A stretch of 24,851 nt of DNA, from contig JADRCO010000901.1 in assembly GCA_021464525.1 (NCBI GenBank), forward strand, positions 1-24,851, read 5' to 3'. The stretch is from Rhizophagus sp. LPA8_4_AMF. Taxonomy: Eukaryota; Glomeromycota; Glomeromycetes; Glomerales; Glomeraceae. Below, piece by piece: positions 1 to 8,858 of the stretch. The translations under genes and the position numbers were made by a program. Every line of letters begins with the position of its first letter. Position 1 is the first letter of the stretch. Below the pieces are notes generated by a model. It was not told the DNA's origin and did no database searches. It worked only from the letters and a program-made list of their open reading frames with translations.

Positions 1-230
1 TATGGTTGATTATAATTTAATTGAGTCCTATTGTAAAACACATATAAATAATTGTGTAACAATGATTACCAAATTTAAACTTTCCCTATGCTCCTAATTT
101 CCTAATTATGCATTATGCACGTGTTCAATCGGACTATGCAGTTGATCGATATATTAATGTTCTGCAACACTCCCGATTGATATTTTAACACCTTTTCGTT
201 CAATAAAGAAAAAAAGGGAAAAAAACTTAC

Positions 231-791
231 CGTTTCGTCAATGTTGTAGATTTGGTCAAGACTATATCGACCTAAAATCGCTTGCAACCTTGCTCGTTCT
301 TCTGGAAGAGATTCTAAGGGCGCACTTCCAGACTCCCCATGTATTCGGTATTTACGAATGTTATTACATTTTTTAAATTTATATAACCAGCCATTGGAAA
401 AAGATAAGTCTTCTTCTTGAATATTGAAAGCTTCAGCAAAGATTTTTGCTTTTTTTTTTATTAACATATCTGTTAATATTACACCACCAGCTGTGACATT
501 TTCCACCCATAGGCTCATTGCACGTTCAAGAACTGGAAACTTAACCTCTTTATGTCTAAATGTGTGAGCTGAAGATTCAACATTTACTGCTTTCCATCTG
601 TCACTTTATGCCAGAATCTTTGAAATTGTGCTCCTATCAATCTTCAAAATAGGGTACATTTCATTGAAGTGGTTTGCAATATCCTCATGCCTTTTGCTCT
701 TATTTGCTGTTGACCACTCACATATTTGACGTTTTACATCATCACTTATAGCTGATCGGCGTTGTCTTGGTTTGGGTCTAATAGGAGGCAT
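231..791 (-). pseudogene. Transposase with CENP-B-like DNA-binding domains (pogo/Tigger family), first exon, one in-frame stop
   Basis: This exon spans 187 codons in one frame from the ATG at 791, interrupted by a single TAA at 606-608 (codon 62). Residues ~10-61 form a psq/CENP-B N-terminal helix-turn-helix (ISDDVKRQICEW ... IDRSTISKIL). After the stop the frame resumes with SDRW, and residues ~80-160 match the CENP-B/Tc5 second DNA-binding domain (VLERAMSLW ... FSNGWLYKFKK). It ends in IYNIDET, the segment around the first Asp of the DDE catalytic triad in this family. A GTAAGT donor follows directly (230 downwards), so an intron probably interrupts the catalytic domain; I could not find a convincing acceptor before the window edge. 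The family normally binds its own terminal repeats and cuts and pastes the element. The nonsense codon between the two DNA-binding motifs should inactivate this copy unless it is read through. Confidence 0.8.
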
Positions 792-930
792 AGTAGAGAG
801 AATTTTTTCGCATTTTCATAGTTTCGTGTCAAGTTGATGATCTATTGCTACGGATTTATATGATTGAATGTATTACAAATTGATAATCAAACTCGTTACA
901 ATATTAAATTGATGTACCAATAAAAATCAT

Positions 931-1098
931 GTGACTATAAGAGGTTTATTTACTAATAAAAATGATATATATGTTAAAGAATTTTGTGTGATAGTGATTA
1001 TAGCCGATATAGAGGTAATTTAATAGTACTAAATATGCGTTTTGCAAAAATGAGTGCTTATAAAGAGGTGTGACTACATAGAGAGTGATTATGTAGGA
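931..1098 (-). repeat. Five subterminal repeats of the pogo/Tigger-type element
   Basis: On the minus strand the same motif recurs with variation: TCCTACATAATCAC (1098-1085), CTCTCTATGTAGTCAC (1085-1070), CCTCTTTATAAGCAC (1068-1054), a longer version with an 8 bp insert (1015-994) and CCTCTTATAGTCAC (944-931). The core is CTCT, a few A/T bases, then a short TA-rich spacer and (G/A)(T/G)CAC. They lie between the terminus and the transposase start, where transposase-binding sites are found in related elements. That they are binding sites is inference. Confidence 0.6.
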
Positions 1099-1109
1099 GT
1101 CAGACTGTA

Positions 1110-1748
1110 TAAGGATGCGAACGTAGTATTGAAACATCAAAAACATTACCATCTAATAATGTACCGATTTTTTTAAACTTCATTTGAAATTTCCTCAATA
1201 ACTTTTTTAAATAATGATAAGAATGTTTTGAGAAATAAGATTTGTGAATAGACTAATATAGTTCAATTCCCATCTACTATATTGTGACCCGTCACAGCTA
1301 TAAAATCTCTAATTATGAATTACAAAGAGATAAAATGAATTAGTTGTTAACAAAAATTTGTGTAAGTTCGCCATTTTTTTAAGAAAAAACATAGCTCGTT
1401 TATGTGAACAAATGAATTATAAATCCGGATTAGCGAAAGACTACTTTTAGAAAAGTGTAAAAAAAATTATGTCGATCATCACGTGGGTCTTCGTTTCACC
1501 TGGGCCTTAAATAATCGTACATATAAGTCAAATCTACAATTTTTTTCTGTATCGATATTTGATGCTTTAAGAAAACACATTAAGATAAATAAGATTCAAA
1601 TATTATAACATACTATAAATAATCTTCGCCTGTTGAAAAACAAAATTATAAAATAACGAATATTTATCTGAGCAAAGATTTACATATATTTCATAAATTT
1701 CGAGACTATAATAAAAGAATAAGTTAAAGTAATTGTAAAAAAAAAAAA

Positions 1749-1784
<36 letters not shown>

Positions 1785-2187
1785 AAAATATGCATTATAA
1801 TAAATTTACTTTAACATACTTTCTGTGCTGGTCATCTTTTCTCGATTTCATTAACCAATTCTTTTAATTTTGGTGCTATAACTTTAAATTTTATATAAAA
1901 TAAAGCTGTCTGCACTGTTGAATTCATGATCTATATAAAGAAAAAGTTTTAAAAAAACATATACTGTAAGATCGAAAGAACGATGATTACACAAGAATAT
2001 CTGCCATTTTTTAATATGGATTATCGACCCAATAAAAAAATCAATATTGGGTTTGTAAGATTATAATTTCTTTCGTAAATGGCTTTATTTATAATTTTTT
2101 TTTTTAAGAAAAAAATACTAATTAACAAAATGGATGCGTCATATAAGTAACGTAGTAAACAGTGTAATCTAAAAATAAGATAATATA
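1110..2187. other. AT-rich intergenic DNA with a long homopolymer tract
   Basis: No coding signal was found on either strand. The stretch contains an A13-TA-T29 tract at 1737-1780, the longest homopolymer in the window, followed by AAGAAAAATA. A 68-codon ORF overlapping the transposon terminus (946-1152, minus) has AT-driven composition and is not supported. Confidence 0.5.
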
Positions 2188-2258
2188 GACTCAACTCGAA
2201 TCGACTCGATTTTTCTGAGTCGAGTACGAGCTACCCTTAACTCGACTCGAACCGATTC
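2188..2258. repeat. ACTCGA hexamer cluster
   Basis: Five copies of ACTCGA or its complement TCGAGT lie in about 65 bp (2194, 2204, 2220, 2240, 2245). Copies on opposite strands around 2204-2225 can pair into a small stem with a T-rich loop. In the flanking AT-rich DNA such GC-containing words are rare. Function is unknown; a low-complexity repeat remnant is the simplest reading. Confidence 0.55.
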
Positions 2259-2423
2259 GTTCAGAGTACTACATGTGGGTAGGTCACGATTACAAATTGG
2301 TGCATGATCCGAGAAAGGTAAGGGGATTATTATCTTCATATAATAAACAGAACTATAAATAAATTCGGTGGCAATTACAAAAAAGATCAAGAAATTAAGA
2401 AAAAAATGTCGATCAAAGGATAA

Positions 2424-2708
2424 CGAAACACCACAAAATCTAAAAATGACAAAGCACCAGGACGTAGTAAAATTGAATCCGAGATATGTTAATATAGTAA
2501 AGATATATTAAAGTCATATAACAATGGAACTGATTAGAATTATATTGAATATATTCATTAAAGGAATATGAGGTTTGATATTTTCCAATCAAGAAAAAAA
2601 GAAGACCGGAATTTGATTAATGCGGCTATTACATTAATCGAACCTGCAAGAAAAGATTTTGATAAAAATTTAGCAAATAGATTAAATAGATCACGATATA
2701 ATAATTAA
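2424..2708 (+). pseudogene. Fossil of a non-LTR retrotransposon reverse transcriptase
   Basis: A single frame, interrupted by stops at 2490-2492, 2535-2537 and 2559-2561, encodes two stretches typical of LINE reverse transcriptases in the right order. KNDKAPGRSKIESEI (about 2442-2486) corresponds to the N-terminal K(A/S)PG motif. INAAITLIEPARKDF followed by LANRLNRSR (about 2613-2696) corresponds to the RT motif in which the polymerase domain starts. The last part is an uninterrupted 46-codon ORF from the ATG at 2568. The palm motifs, including the YADD box, are absent, because the frame ends at 2706. That the two motifs keep the same frame across 285 bp despite three stops argues for a real, decayed coding region. 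Family knowledge: such enzymes copy LINE RNA at the target site. This copy is dead and truncated. Confidence 0.65.
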
Positions 2709-3118
2709 TAAAGGGAAAAAATTTCGCCACTCTAAAAAATGAATCCGCGTTTGGACTATTAAGATTTTACAAAAATGTTTCATATTAATAGTATTGTATT
2801 ATCTGTTATTGACTAACATTTTTTTATAAATAAGATCAAAGATCAAAAAGTATAATTACAAAATAGTAAAATACGCGTGATGATTAACTCAGATTAGTCA
2901 GATACCGCGTTCGTACTGTTGTTACACTATGTGATAAATAAATCACGTAGGTAAACGTTTTTGGCGTCTTAAGTGAGTTATTATGTATAAATAACCACAA
3001 GATTTCTTTTTTTTGCAATTTTTGGTAACGGACCCAACGGACCCAGACGCAAATAATAACTTTTTTAAAAATGGTAACCGAAAGCTATGATATCCAGGTA
3101 CTTGCTAGTTAAAGGAGT
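2709..3118. other. Intergenic, no feature recognised
   Basis: AT-rich sequence after the LINE fossil. No continuation of the reverse transcriptase was found in the same frame. A short direct repeat of acggaccca lies at about 3028-3045. Confidence 0.4.
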
Positions 3119-3176
3119 GTGAACCGAGTACGCGAAAAAATGTTATCTTCCTCTTTTATACCTTCTCTTTTGATGA

Positions 3177-3414
3177 GATGTTTATTGCCTTCCTTTAATG
3201 GGATGGTACCTTCCCCTTTGCGGGATGTTTATTACCTTCTCTTTTTATGGGATGTTACCTCCCCTTTTCCGGGATGTTTATTACCTTCCCTTTTATGGGA
3301 TGTTACCTCCCCCTTTTCCGGATGTTTATTACCTTCCTTTTGATGGGATGTTACCCTCCCCTTTGCCGGGATGTTTATTACCTTCCCTTTTGATGGGATG
3401 TTACCTTCCCTTTG
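3177..3414 (+). repeat. Minisatellite, five units of 45-49 bp
   Basis: Units start at 3177, 3224, 3273, 3321 and 3370, each with GATGTTTATT(A/G)CCTTC in the first half and GGGATG(T/G)TACCTTCCCC-like sequence in the second. Each unit is therefore a dimer of two ~24 bp half-units beginning with GATGTT. Unit lengths 47, 49, 48 and 49 (last one partial, ~45) are mostly not multiples of three, so the reading frame changes between units. Overlapping plus-strand frames stay open across the array (3119-3343 and 3198-3464) with a GMLP/DVYYLPF-like periodic translation. This is most likely a by-product of a repeat without stops. Confidence 0.85.
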
Positions 3415-3633
3415 TTATACTTTCTTCTTCTTGGAGTGGAAACTCCTGTTATAAGGTCTACTGATTCTGGAGGAGGAATCGTTATGTCTTTCTTATAGCA
3501 GAAAATTTTTGCAAGAAGTGAAGGTGTTACTTTTCTTGTGGGATGCTGCTTTCTTTTTTGATTAAATTATCAATTGGTAAATAAAAATGCAAGTACTATT
3601 TATTAATATTTCAACTCTGTTCCTTTTTTTTAG

Positions 3634-4051
3634 ATTACAAGTGTTGTAGGATTGCAGAATATTCAGTTATGTTTATCGGACGAATTTAAGGATTAACATC
3701 TGAAGAACTTGAAGAGTGAATTCGTAAAATAAGTGATGCTCTATTCAATAATATTGTCAAGAGAGAATCCATAGGGTAAGCATTTTTTGCCTTACAATTT
3801 TTAAAAGTGATCATTTGTTAACAATTTTTGTTTATTTATAGTTAGGAACTTCCTTCCAATCAACAAGCATCTGATAATCCTCCTTCTCATTACAAGTGAA
3901 TATGTTCTAGTGAACGAGTGTCAAGGTATTTATTTTGAGGATTAAGTTTCACTTTTTCTCAATGCTTGCTCACCCTTGGAATTTATCTTTTTCTATCTGG
4001 CATTGTATATACATATTTTTCAGACTATTTGCGTACCCTGATTTTTCGTAA
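3634..4051 (+). pseudogene. Three fossil exons of an unrecognised protein, still bounded by splice signals
   Basis: Exon remnants lie at 3634-3775, 3842-3925 and 4024-4051. They join in one frame across introns 3776-3841 (GTAAGC...TTATAG) and 3926-4023 (GTATTT...TTTCAG), and a pyrimidine-rich acceptor precedes 3634. The translation is hydrophilic and protein-like: LTSEELEE, then a stop, then IRKISDALFNNIVKRESIG; after the intron ELPSNQQASDNPPSHYK, a stop and ICSSERVSR; then LFAYPDFS and a natural stop at 4049-4051. In-frame stops lie at 3687 (TAA), 3717 (TGA), 3843 (TAG) and 3897 (TGA). All four are one C-to-T change from a sense codon (CAA, CGA, CAG, CGA). I do not recognise the family. A transposon-encoded protein or an accessory gene are both possible, and the 5' exons are not found. 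Confidence 0.55.
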
Positions 4052-4785
4052 TCTTTGGTTTTATTGTTGTCATGTGAAAATATTTTCTTAATATCATTTA
4101 TATAAAAATGTAAACTTTCGTTAAATTGGCTTTTTTAACTTTTTTAACAATATATTTATATATAGATATGGGTATAACAGATAAGAGATTTTAAATTTTA
4201 GGTTTTCAAGAATGAATATTATAGCACGTGATTGTAAATTATCGTTTCCATCAAAAATAATATTACTATCTTATAAAATATATTTGTATATTGCATTATT
4301 GCTATGTAGATTTTTATTACTCTGGAAACATTGCTAACATTATTATATAACATTTATTTTATTTTTGTAAAGATTTATACATTAAAATTAATTAAAAATG
4401 ATAACGGCAATTTTCATTTTTTATTAGAAAATAATTTATGTTGTTTCAAAATGTTTTTACATTAACAAGCAATAAATTCACTTTCGCTAATAGAAATTAC
4501 TTCATCAGCTTCACCATGAATTAACAAAGTTGAGAATTTGATTTTATATAAATTCAGGATGCAAGTAAATTGTTTGCTTAATAGCTCCCCACTGTCGTTC
4601 ATTCTGCAAATTAATCAAATTGTTATTTCATTTGATCATAGTAAAAAATTTTTAATAAATATATACAGACCGAAAGGCCAAAAATCTCAATGGACGATAA
4701 ACAGTCTATTGAGTACTTGCCATAATTTTATTATATTTCTTTCTCATATCATCTGTTATCTCATATTATTATTTGATTTGATTGA
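4052..4785. other. Mostly featureless AT-rich DNA
   Basis: No gene is supported. An open frame of 109 codons (4538-4867, plus) runs into the following repeat, but its codons and its aromatic/aliphatic-rich translation look like AT-rich noncoding DNA. It could be the decayed start of the gene whose remains follow; nothing decides this. Confidence 0.35.
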
Positions 4786-5235
4786 TGACGTTGAAGTTGA
4801 TGAAGTTAACGTGATGAAGTTGGCGCCAATGTATCTGATGATGTTTAAGTCAAATGTATTTGAATGATGTTGAAGCCAATATATTTGATGATGAAGTTGA
4901 CCCAATGTATTTGGTGGAGTTGAAGCCATGATGAAGTTGACGCCAGTGTATTTGGCGCCAATGTATTTGATGATGTTGAAGCCAATGTATTTATTTGAAG
5001 GCAAGGTATTTGATGTTGAAGTCAATGTATTTGATGACGTAAAGACAAGGTATTTGGTGGAGTTGAAGCTAGTGTAATTGATGATGTTGAAGCCAATATA
5101 TGTTATTTGATGATGTTGACGCTAATGTATTTGGTGGAGTTGAAGCCAATGTAATTGATGAAGTTGGCGCCAATGTATTTGAAGACAAGGTATTTGATGT
5201 TGAAGTCAATGTATTTGCTGATGTTGAAGACAAGG
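4786..5235. repeat. Degenerate ~24-27 bp repeat, GATGTTGAAGCCAATGTATTT type
   Basis: About fifteen or more diverged copies of a unit resembling (GAT)GTTGAAGCCAATGTATTTGAT. In plus-strand frame it reads as an acidic VEANVFDD motif; small indels make the frame shift from unit to unit. On the minus strand the same DNA is open as a Lys/Ile/Asn frame and, with stops, as a Gln/His/Trp frame, so the coding strand cannot be settled from openness alone. Its plus-strand continuation (5241-5405) is protein-like, which mildly favours plus. Confidence 0.75.
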
Positions 5236-5240
5236 TCTGA

Positions 5241-5405
5241 GATCTGTTTAACGAAAAATGTCATCAAACGTATTAACGACTTCAACCTTTTGTTTTTGAA
5301 CGCTTTTCGGTAGAACAAGTTCCGATAAGTTACAACAATCTTCAAAAATTTGAACTATTTGGATTTGAACTGAACTTTATTGACAATGAAGAACGTGAGA
5401 AATAA
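5241..5405 (+). pseudogene. Protein-like tail following the acidic repeat, with in-frame stop
   Basis: Continuing the repeat in the same frame after a TGA at 5238-5240, the frame reads DLFNEKCHQTY, a TAA at 5274, and then 42 open codons including FVFERFSVEQVPISYNNLQK and NFIDNEEREK before TAA at 5403-5405. The composition (Glu, Asn, Phe, Gln, few Lys/Ile runs) is more protein-like than the surrounding DNA. If real, this is the C-terminus of a repeat-containing protein that has decayed. A competing minus-strand frame is also open over ~34 codons here, so the assignment is tentative. No family recognised. Confidence 0.35.
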
Positions 5406-5424
5406 TAAATAGTGTTATAAATTA

Positions 5425-5562
5425 ATCAAAAGAATTATACTGTACATACCTTGATCGAATAATCAGATTCTCTATCTTAAGATCTGATGGAACATTCAAA
5501 GCGATAAAATCATAATTAGTTAGGATCATTAGAAGGAATTTTAATTGTTCATATTCCAAGTA
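5425..5562 (-). pseudogene. Short protein-like fragment, unrecognised
   Basis: A 46-codon open frame on the minus strand reads LEYEQLKFLLMILTNYDF, then IALNVPSDLKIENLIIRSR. A consensus donor (AG followed by GTATGT, exon end 5450) lies just inside its 3' end. Further upstream on the minus strand (5570-5665) other frames are partly protein-like but interrupted by many TAA codons. This could be an exon fragment of a decayed gene. I could not join it in frame to anything downstream. Confidence 0.3.
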
Positions 5563-8500
5563 TTATCAACCATAGAACGATTAGAAACATCCCAACTGTT
5601 TTAAGTCCAAGATGTTTGATCAATGCGATTTCCATCAAATTAATTGAGATCAGATAACCCATTCCAGGTTATAAAGCAACAATACTAATGAATAAAGAAT
5701 TCGAAATTAGTTTTTAAATTTAAACAGGAATGAATAAAAAATAATAAAGAACTTTTATTTGTTTTGGCCAAGTCTAATAATGATTAAGTTACAAGTAATT
5801 ATTTTCTACAAATAATAACCCTTACAACCCAATAAATAAAATATCTAATAATTAAATTTCTTCTGGGCCCATAAAATAATTCACCTTAATTAAAATATTC
5901 GATTGAAAATTAAAACAAAATATTCACCTTATTCCAATTGCTTAAAAAAAATAGCATATACTCGCAAACCAATTATTAACACTATTAACACAAGAGGAGG
6001 CTCATTTCTAAACATTCCGAAACATGTCGTTCAAGAACCTTGTACGTAATTCTTGAGCAATTTCCAAGAAAATTTTGACTTTACATACAGTATCTTACTT
6101 CGATTGATAAATATTCAAACTAGCCATTTTTGACTACGGTATTTTTGTTTCACGGATCGTCAGTCTCAGTAAAATTATGATAATAATTCTGGTAGGAATT
6201 ACAAATCAGCTTAGCGCAAATTAACGTATGCACAATTGCACATTCAACTTATTAACTCTACAATGGATGGTTACCATTCAATTATTCTCAAAATTATTTT
6301 TAAAAAAATGAACTTTAATTATTGTAAAGAGCAAAAAAGGAAATTTTAATTTCATTTTGCATAACATACAATATAAAATTGTTTCTCATTCATTTTTTTT
6401 TTTTTTTACTAACGTCACTAATAGGTAATAATAATATTGAAACAAAGGGAGTTTTTTTACTTATTTATTTATTTTAAAGATACCAATCAAATTGAGATAT
6501 GGAAATAACATAATTTTGATTTCTTGGGAAATCAATCTTTCGTTAAAGATAAATTAAAAAAAATTTATAATTTCAAAAAAAGTATAATATGTACGATGAA
6601 CCATTTTGTTTATACAATTAAGGATTAATAATTTCGTTAATTTGGTAATTTATATATACAATTTAATTTAACAAAGCTCATCTCGAAATATATTACGCAA
6701 TTAGGGATACCAATTAAAAGTTCAAAAAAATGGATATAATATAATTTTATAAAAGTACAATATCTCATGTTTATCTATTTGTTCTCACGATAATTAAAGA
6801 AATGAAAATTTTGGTAATTTTGGTAATTTTTATTGCAAAAAATAAAAAATAAAAAATAAAAATAATAAATAAATATTAATTTTACAAACAAATTTTTTTA
6901 TTGACAATATTATTACGTAAAATATTTCTTTATTTCCTTATCAACAATAGGAAAAAATTATTATATTGAAAAAAAAAATACCCCGAAAAAAAACTTATTG
7001 AATTAGTATTGGAATTTAAAATTCCGGATTATTAGCAAATACAGTATAAACAAGGGTAATTTATTATTATTTATTTGTTTTAATGTTGAAAGTATTAAGA
7101 TTTTCCGGTACCTGATAAATGATAATCTTTGTGAATTCTAAATATGGTACATTAATATTTTCTTATATTGTTCATAAGAAATTTTACTTGTGAAAAAAAT
7201 TTAGAAAAAATTGTCTAATGACAATGGTTCATTTGTTTTACATAATAAGAAAATTTTATCCATTAACGAAAATGTTGTACAACTCATAAAAAAAAACAAC
7301 GGTATTTTAAGACAAGGTGATTAAAAAAAAAACAAAGAAATTTAAAACGTCGATTAATAGGGGAAATAATATTGTTAAAATAGAAAGTTGGAAAAAAAAG
7401 AAAAATTAAGCAAATTCCCGCCAAAAAACTTGTTTAATAATAATATATATATTTTCCCCACACTAAACCTAATAACGCCTTATTTTATATTATTACTACA
7501 TAAAAAAAAAAGAAGCCACAATATTGTGTTACAATACGGAAACCCTAGCCAATATTTGATCCCGGTCATTTTTATAAACACTAATTTTAGCATATTACAA
7601 AATTTTTTCAGCCGTGTTTCATGTAACACACCGCGTGACAAGGTCATGAAATGTTTGAGAATGGGAACGTTCCAGAAGTCGTTTCACATGTTTCATAATT
7701 TTAATTATTTACTAATTGGGAAATGTTTCAAGAAAATCATGATGATTACCTGCATGGAAAACACTGGAATTTTGTCACGAGTAACTTACATAATAATTCA
7801 TGATAATTACGACTTATTTGGAATTATTGATTTTTCACTTACAACGGTGAATAAATTTATAATTCCCGTCAAAATATCATTGGCTGTGCACATAAATAAA
7901 CAAATAAGAAGCTGATGTTGTTACTGATTGTTGATAATGATGGATGAATGAACGCTAAAGATTAATATAACACAGCCGTAACACTGCCAAGAATAATTAT
8001 AAAATTTTGGTAAAAAATATGATGATAATGTTTCTTTCGCCTTTCGGTTTTACTTGAAACGAACATTCTATGCAAAGCAAAAATCGGTACAAATACTAAC
8101 ATCATTGTCTCCGCATTGTGAAACTATTTGCCAAGCCACAGTTTTAAGCTATCATCCGTTTGGATTAGAATTTGATTTGATATGATAAATGTACGCCACA
8201 CATTCACTATTTTTAATATTTAAATTCATTCTCCATAATAAGTAAGAATTTATTATTTATAGGTTAAAAGAATACGTTACATTTAAATAATACGTATATA
8301 TTCTTATAATATAAATAAATACTTTTATGGTTCATTGTATATTGTAAGTAGGTAATGACGCAAATTTGATTGCATTATTGCATAAATGGATTATTTGTTA
8401 TACTTTTATGCATTGAGAAAGTATGTTGCAGATTATCATCACTAAATAAATAAATTATTTATATTACTACTTTCTATTTTGTGACATCCTTTTCGCATTT

Positions 8501-8759
8501 ATGCAACCATCAAAACATGATTTAATCCGCCCATTTCTTACCTGAGTTCGAAAAAAAAATTTCTCTCCTTTTCAACCAATAATTTTTTTTTTTTTTTTTC
8601 ACCTATTTTTTTTATTTCGGAATTTTATTGAGAAAATATTTTATTATATTTTCTCTTTAAAACCGAAAATAAAAAAATATTGGGAATAAACAAATAAAAA
8701 CTTTATTTTTATCTTGTTACCTAAATTAGTCCTTTTTTTAGTATATGTTAAATTTTAGA
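5563..8759. other. Long AT-rich intergenic region upstream of the receptor gene
   Basis: About 3.2 kb with no supported gene. It is dominated by A/T runs and short TTTGGTAATTT-type iterations (near 6810-6835). A long plus-strand open frame (7388-7915) has no ATG until codon 87 (position 7646) and its translation is unlike a protein, so it is not called. A somewhat less AT-rich island at about 7540-7780 contains a heat-shock-element-like motif, listed separately. Confidence 0.4.
7665..7677. promoter_or_regulatory. Heat-shock-element-like triplet
   Basis: The sequence GAAcgTTCcaGAA is three alternating nGAAn units with exact spacing, the consensus bound by heat shock factor trimers. It is about 1.18 kb upstream of the receptor ATG, far for a fungal promoter. 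Chance occurrence in 25 kb is possible, so the role is speculative. Confidence 0.25.
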
Positions 8760-8766
8760 TATAAAA
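8760..8766 (+). promoter_or_regulatory. Possible TATA box of the receptor gene
   Basis: TATAAAA lies 93-99 bp upstream of the ATG at 8859, a normal distance. In DNA this AT-rich the motif is weak evidence. Confidence 0.25.
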
Positions 8767-8858
8767 ACCTTTCAATTTTAACAACGAAATAAAAAAAAAA
8801 ATTTTTTCACCCTTTTGTAAATAATTGTATATAATCCTTTACTTAATATAATTTAAAT

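Larger units (their letters stand above)
1..1107 (-). mobile_element. 5' part of a pogo/Tigger-type DNA transposon, running off the window edge
   Basis: Reading the minus strand, the element begins at 1107 with CAGTCTGACTCC, right after a TA dinucleotide at 1108-1109. TA plus CAGT is the usual terminus of Tc1/mariner/pogo elements. About 315 bp of non-coding DNA follows, with five related subterminal motifs at 931-1098, and then the transposase ATG at 791. The transposase continues to the first catalytic Asp region near 240, so the rest of the DDE domain and the other terminus lie outside the window. Terminus, target dinucleotide and transposase all agree on orientation. The element is at least partly dead, because the transposase carries a nonsense codon. 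Confidence 0.75.

Noticed and set aside
3119-3464. Two overlapping plus-strand ORFs over the minisatellite
   Set aside because: Both are by-products of a stop-free repeat whose unit length is not a multiple of three; no start context, and translation is repeat-driven.
5103-5345. 80-codon minus-strand frame across the degenerate repeat
   Set aside because: Open only because the repeat lacks stops in this frame; the periodic KYIGANFI-like translation shifts with unit indels, and the plus-strand continuation looks more protein-like.
7388-7915. Longest uninterrupted plus-strand frame (175 codons) upstream of the receptor gene
   Set aside because: It starts at TTG and has no ATG until codon 87; the translation is dominated by Ile, Asn, Phe and Lys as in AT-rich noncoding DNA, and no domain or splice context is seen. 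Its length is notable, so RNA-seq could reopen the question.
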